Below are positions 63,183 to 64,000 of a stretch of DNA of 64,000 nt, piece after piece. Each line of letters opens with the position of its first letter. Position 1 is the first letter of the stretch. This DNA is from Cladophialophora immunda (lineage: Eukaryota; Ascomycota; Eurotiomycetes; Chaetothyriales; Herpotrichiellaceae). The translations under genes were made by a program, and so were the position numbers. The notes under the pieces were generated by a model. The model was not told the DNA's origin. It worked only from the letters and a program-made list of their open reading frames with translations, and did not search any database. The DNA lies in NCBI RefSeq assembly GCF_000835495.1, contig NW_015622547.1:3782001-3846000 (forward strand), read 5' to 3'.

Positions 63183-64000
63183 ATGCACACCTCTTCGATC
63201 CGTGCCGCGCTGGCACACGCATTCCAGATCACGGTTCGACCGTCGCTGCCCAGAGTGATTCTGACTTCCCTTTCTTCGAGCACCGAAACTGCGACTCAAG
63301 GGGCCACAAGCTCGAGATTGTCCTTCTCGACAAGTGCAGCTCAGTATGCCAAAAAGAAAGGCAGCGGAAGACCTGATAGACGGATAAGTGAGTCTCGATT
63401 TTTCTTTTGGCTACGCCTGCTCTTCTTCTTGCGGTCTCCCGCATCTTTCCTCGTCTTCCCCATCACGCCTCTACTCTATAGTCTTCCTTTTTCATGTCCT
63501 ACCAAAACTTTCGCCCAATTCATTGCACAGTCCCATTGCTGGCCGAAGACTCCCATTTTTCTTCCGAACCAAAGTTTCTTCTCCTTCTCAGTCCTAACGC
63601 TCTTTATTCCAGCTTTGATCCGCTACTTCCTGCACCACCCCACCACCCTCACGCCGCGACCGCTCCGCTTCTCGCGCAACAGGTACTTGCGCCACTGGAC
63701 GATCGCCCGGGCGTGGAACCTCTATCGGCACAACCTGAAGAAGTCGCGCGAGCTCGAGCTGGAGCGCCAGTACAACGCGATGCGCGACGCGAACGAGGAA
63801 CTCCGCGTCGGGGCCGGCGACGGGGGCCGCCTGTTCAGGAAGGCGCAGACGAAGACCGGCATCTGGGGCATAGGCGGGCCTGGTACTGGTGCCGGCATTC
63901 CAGGTGCTTCTTCAGGGTCGGGCGGCAGAGCCAGGGGAGGTGTCCCCATCGAGTACGCGCGAGGTTTGGTCGAGTGGGTAGGCAGCACGGGCGGGCTAGG
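63183..64000 (+). CDS. MRPL28: mitochondrial ribosomal protein mL40 (MRPL28), partial
   Basis: Component of the large mitoribosomal subunit. Exon 1 is 63183-63387 and exon 2 starts at 63613, joined in phase across a 225 nt intron. The frame is still open at the window end, so the 3' part is missing. The first 55 residues form a mitochondrial presequence (Arg, Ser, Thr and Ala, no early acids) ending in 'LSFSTSAAQYAKKKGSG'. After the junction come the family blocks 'LIRYFLHHPTTLTPRPLRFS', 'LRHWTIARAWNLYRHN', 'ELELERQYNAMRDANEELR', 'GGRLFRKAQTKTGIWG' and 'GVPIEYARG'. A Gly/Ser-rich insert before GVPIEYAR (about 20 residues) looks specific to this species. Exon 2 is GC-rich compared with exon 1 and the intron. 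Confidence 0.88.
   Translation, partial: MHTSSIRAALAHAFQITVRPSLPRVILTSLSSSTETATQGATSSRLSFSTSAAQYAKKKGSGRPDRRISESRFFFWLRLLFFLRSPASFLVFPITPLLYSLPFSCPTKTFAQFIAQSHCWPKTPIFLPNQSFFSFSVLTLFIPALIRYFLHHPTTLTPRPLRFSRNRYLRHWTIARAWNLYRHNLKKSRELELERQYNAMRDANEELRVGAGDGGRLFRKAQTKTGIWGIGGPGTGAGIPGASSGSGGRARGGVPIEYARGLVEWVGSTGGL

Overview
The window is nuclear DNA of a filamentous ascomycete (Pezizomycotina). Evidence: genes are cut by short GT-AG introns of about 50-70 nt (a few up to 225 nt); there are several Zn2Cys6 regulators and MFS permeases; a HET-domain pseudogene has stops of the repeat-induced point mutation (RIP) type; and fungal housekeeping genes are present (ILV2, riboflavin synthase, allantoicase, Pho84-type permease, mitoribosomal mL40). 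Eurotiomycetes is my best guess for the class, but that is inference from gene style only. No rRNA, tRNA, CRISPR or intact transposon was seen.

Layout. 0.9-2.9 kb: a seven-exon mitochondrial-type CaiB/BaiF CoA-transferase. 3.9-5.5 kb: a RIP-decayed HET gene. 7.3-26.1 kb: an accessory, regulator-rich island. It holds an HSL-type esterase, then three successive divergent pairs: sugar transporter | Zn2Cys6, secreted S33/TAP-like hydrolase | Zn2Cys6, and TRI12-type efflux MFS | Zn2Cys6. An orphan Zn2Cys6 DNA-binding stub lies between the first two pairs. No PKS, NRPS or terpene synthase is present, so this looks like a catabolic/transport island rather than a classical metabolite cluster.

26.8-37.4 kb: metacaspase without a prodomain, a large single-pass membrane protein, two conserved fungal proteins of unknown function (one probably mitochondrial), a seven-repeat Ish1/Msc1-type stress protein with two perfect CRE octamers upstream, and a Dap1-type heme protein. 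39.1-44.4 kb: Pho84-like phosphate permease and a multi-exon protein with a fungal STAND-type N-terminal region.

45.5-64 kb is mainly metabolic: riboflavin synthase, acetolactate synthase (with a Gcn4/CpcA element upstream), allantoicase, a QDR-type drug/H+ antiporter, a peroxisomal 4CL-like acyl-CoA ligase, galactokinase, a truncated transcription-factor-like ORF, a RING-CH membrane protein, and the 5' part of mitochondrial ribosomal protein mL40, which runs off the window end.

Exon coordinates come from reading splice signals and phases by eye; those whose phases add up are given explicitly. The strongest findings are the RIP-decayed HET gene, the three repeated effector/regulator modules, and the CRE pair before the Ish1-type gene. 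I did not find a convincing wholly new system.
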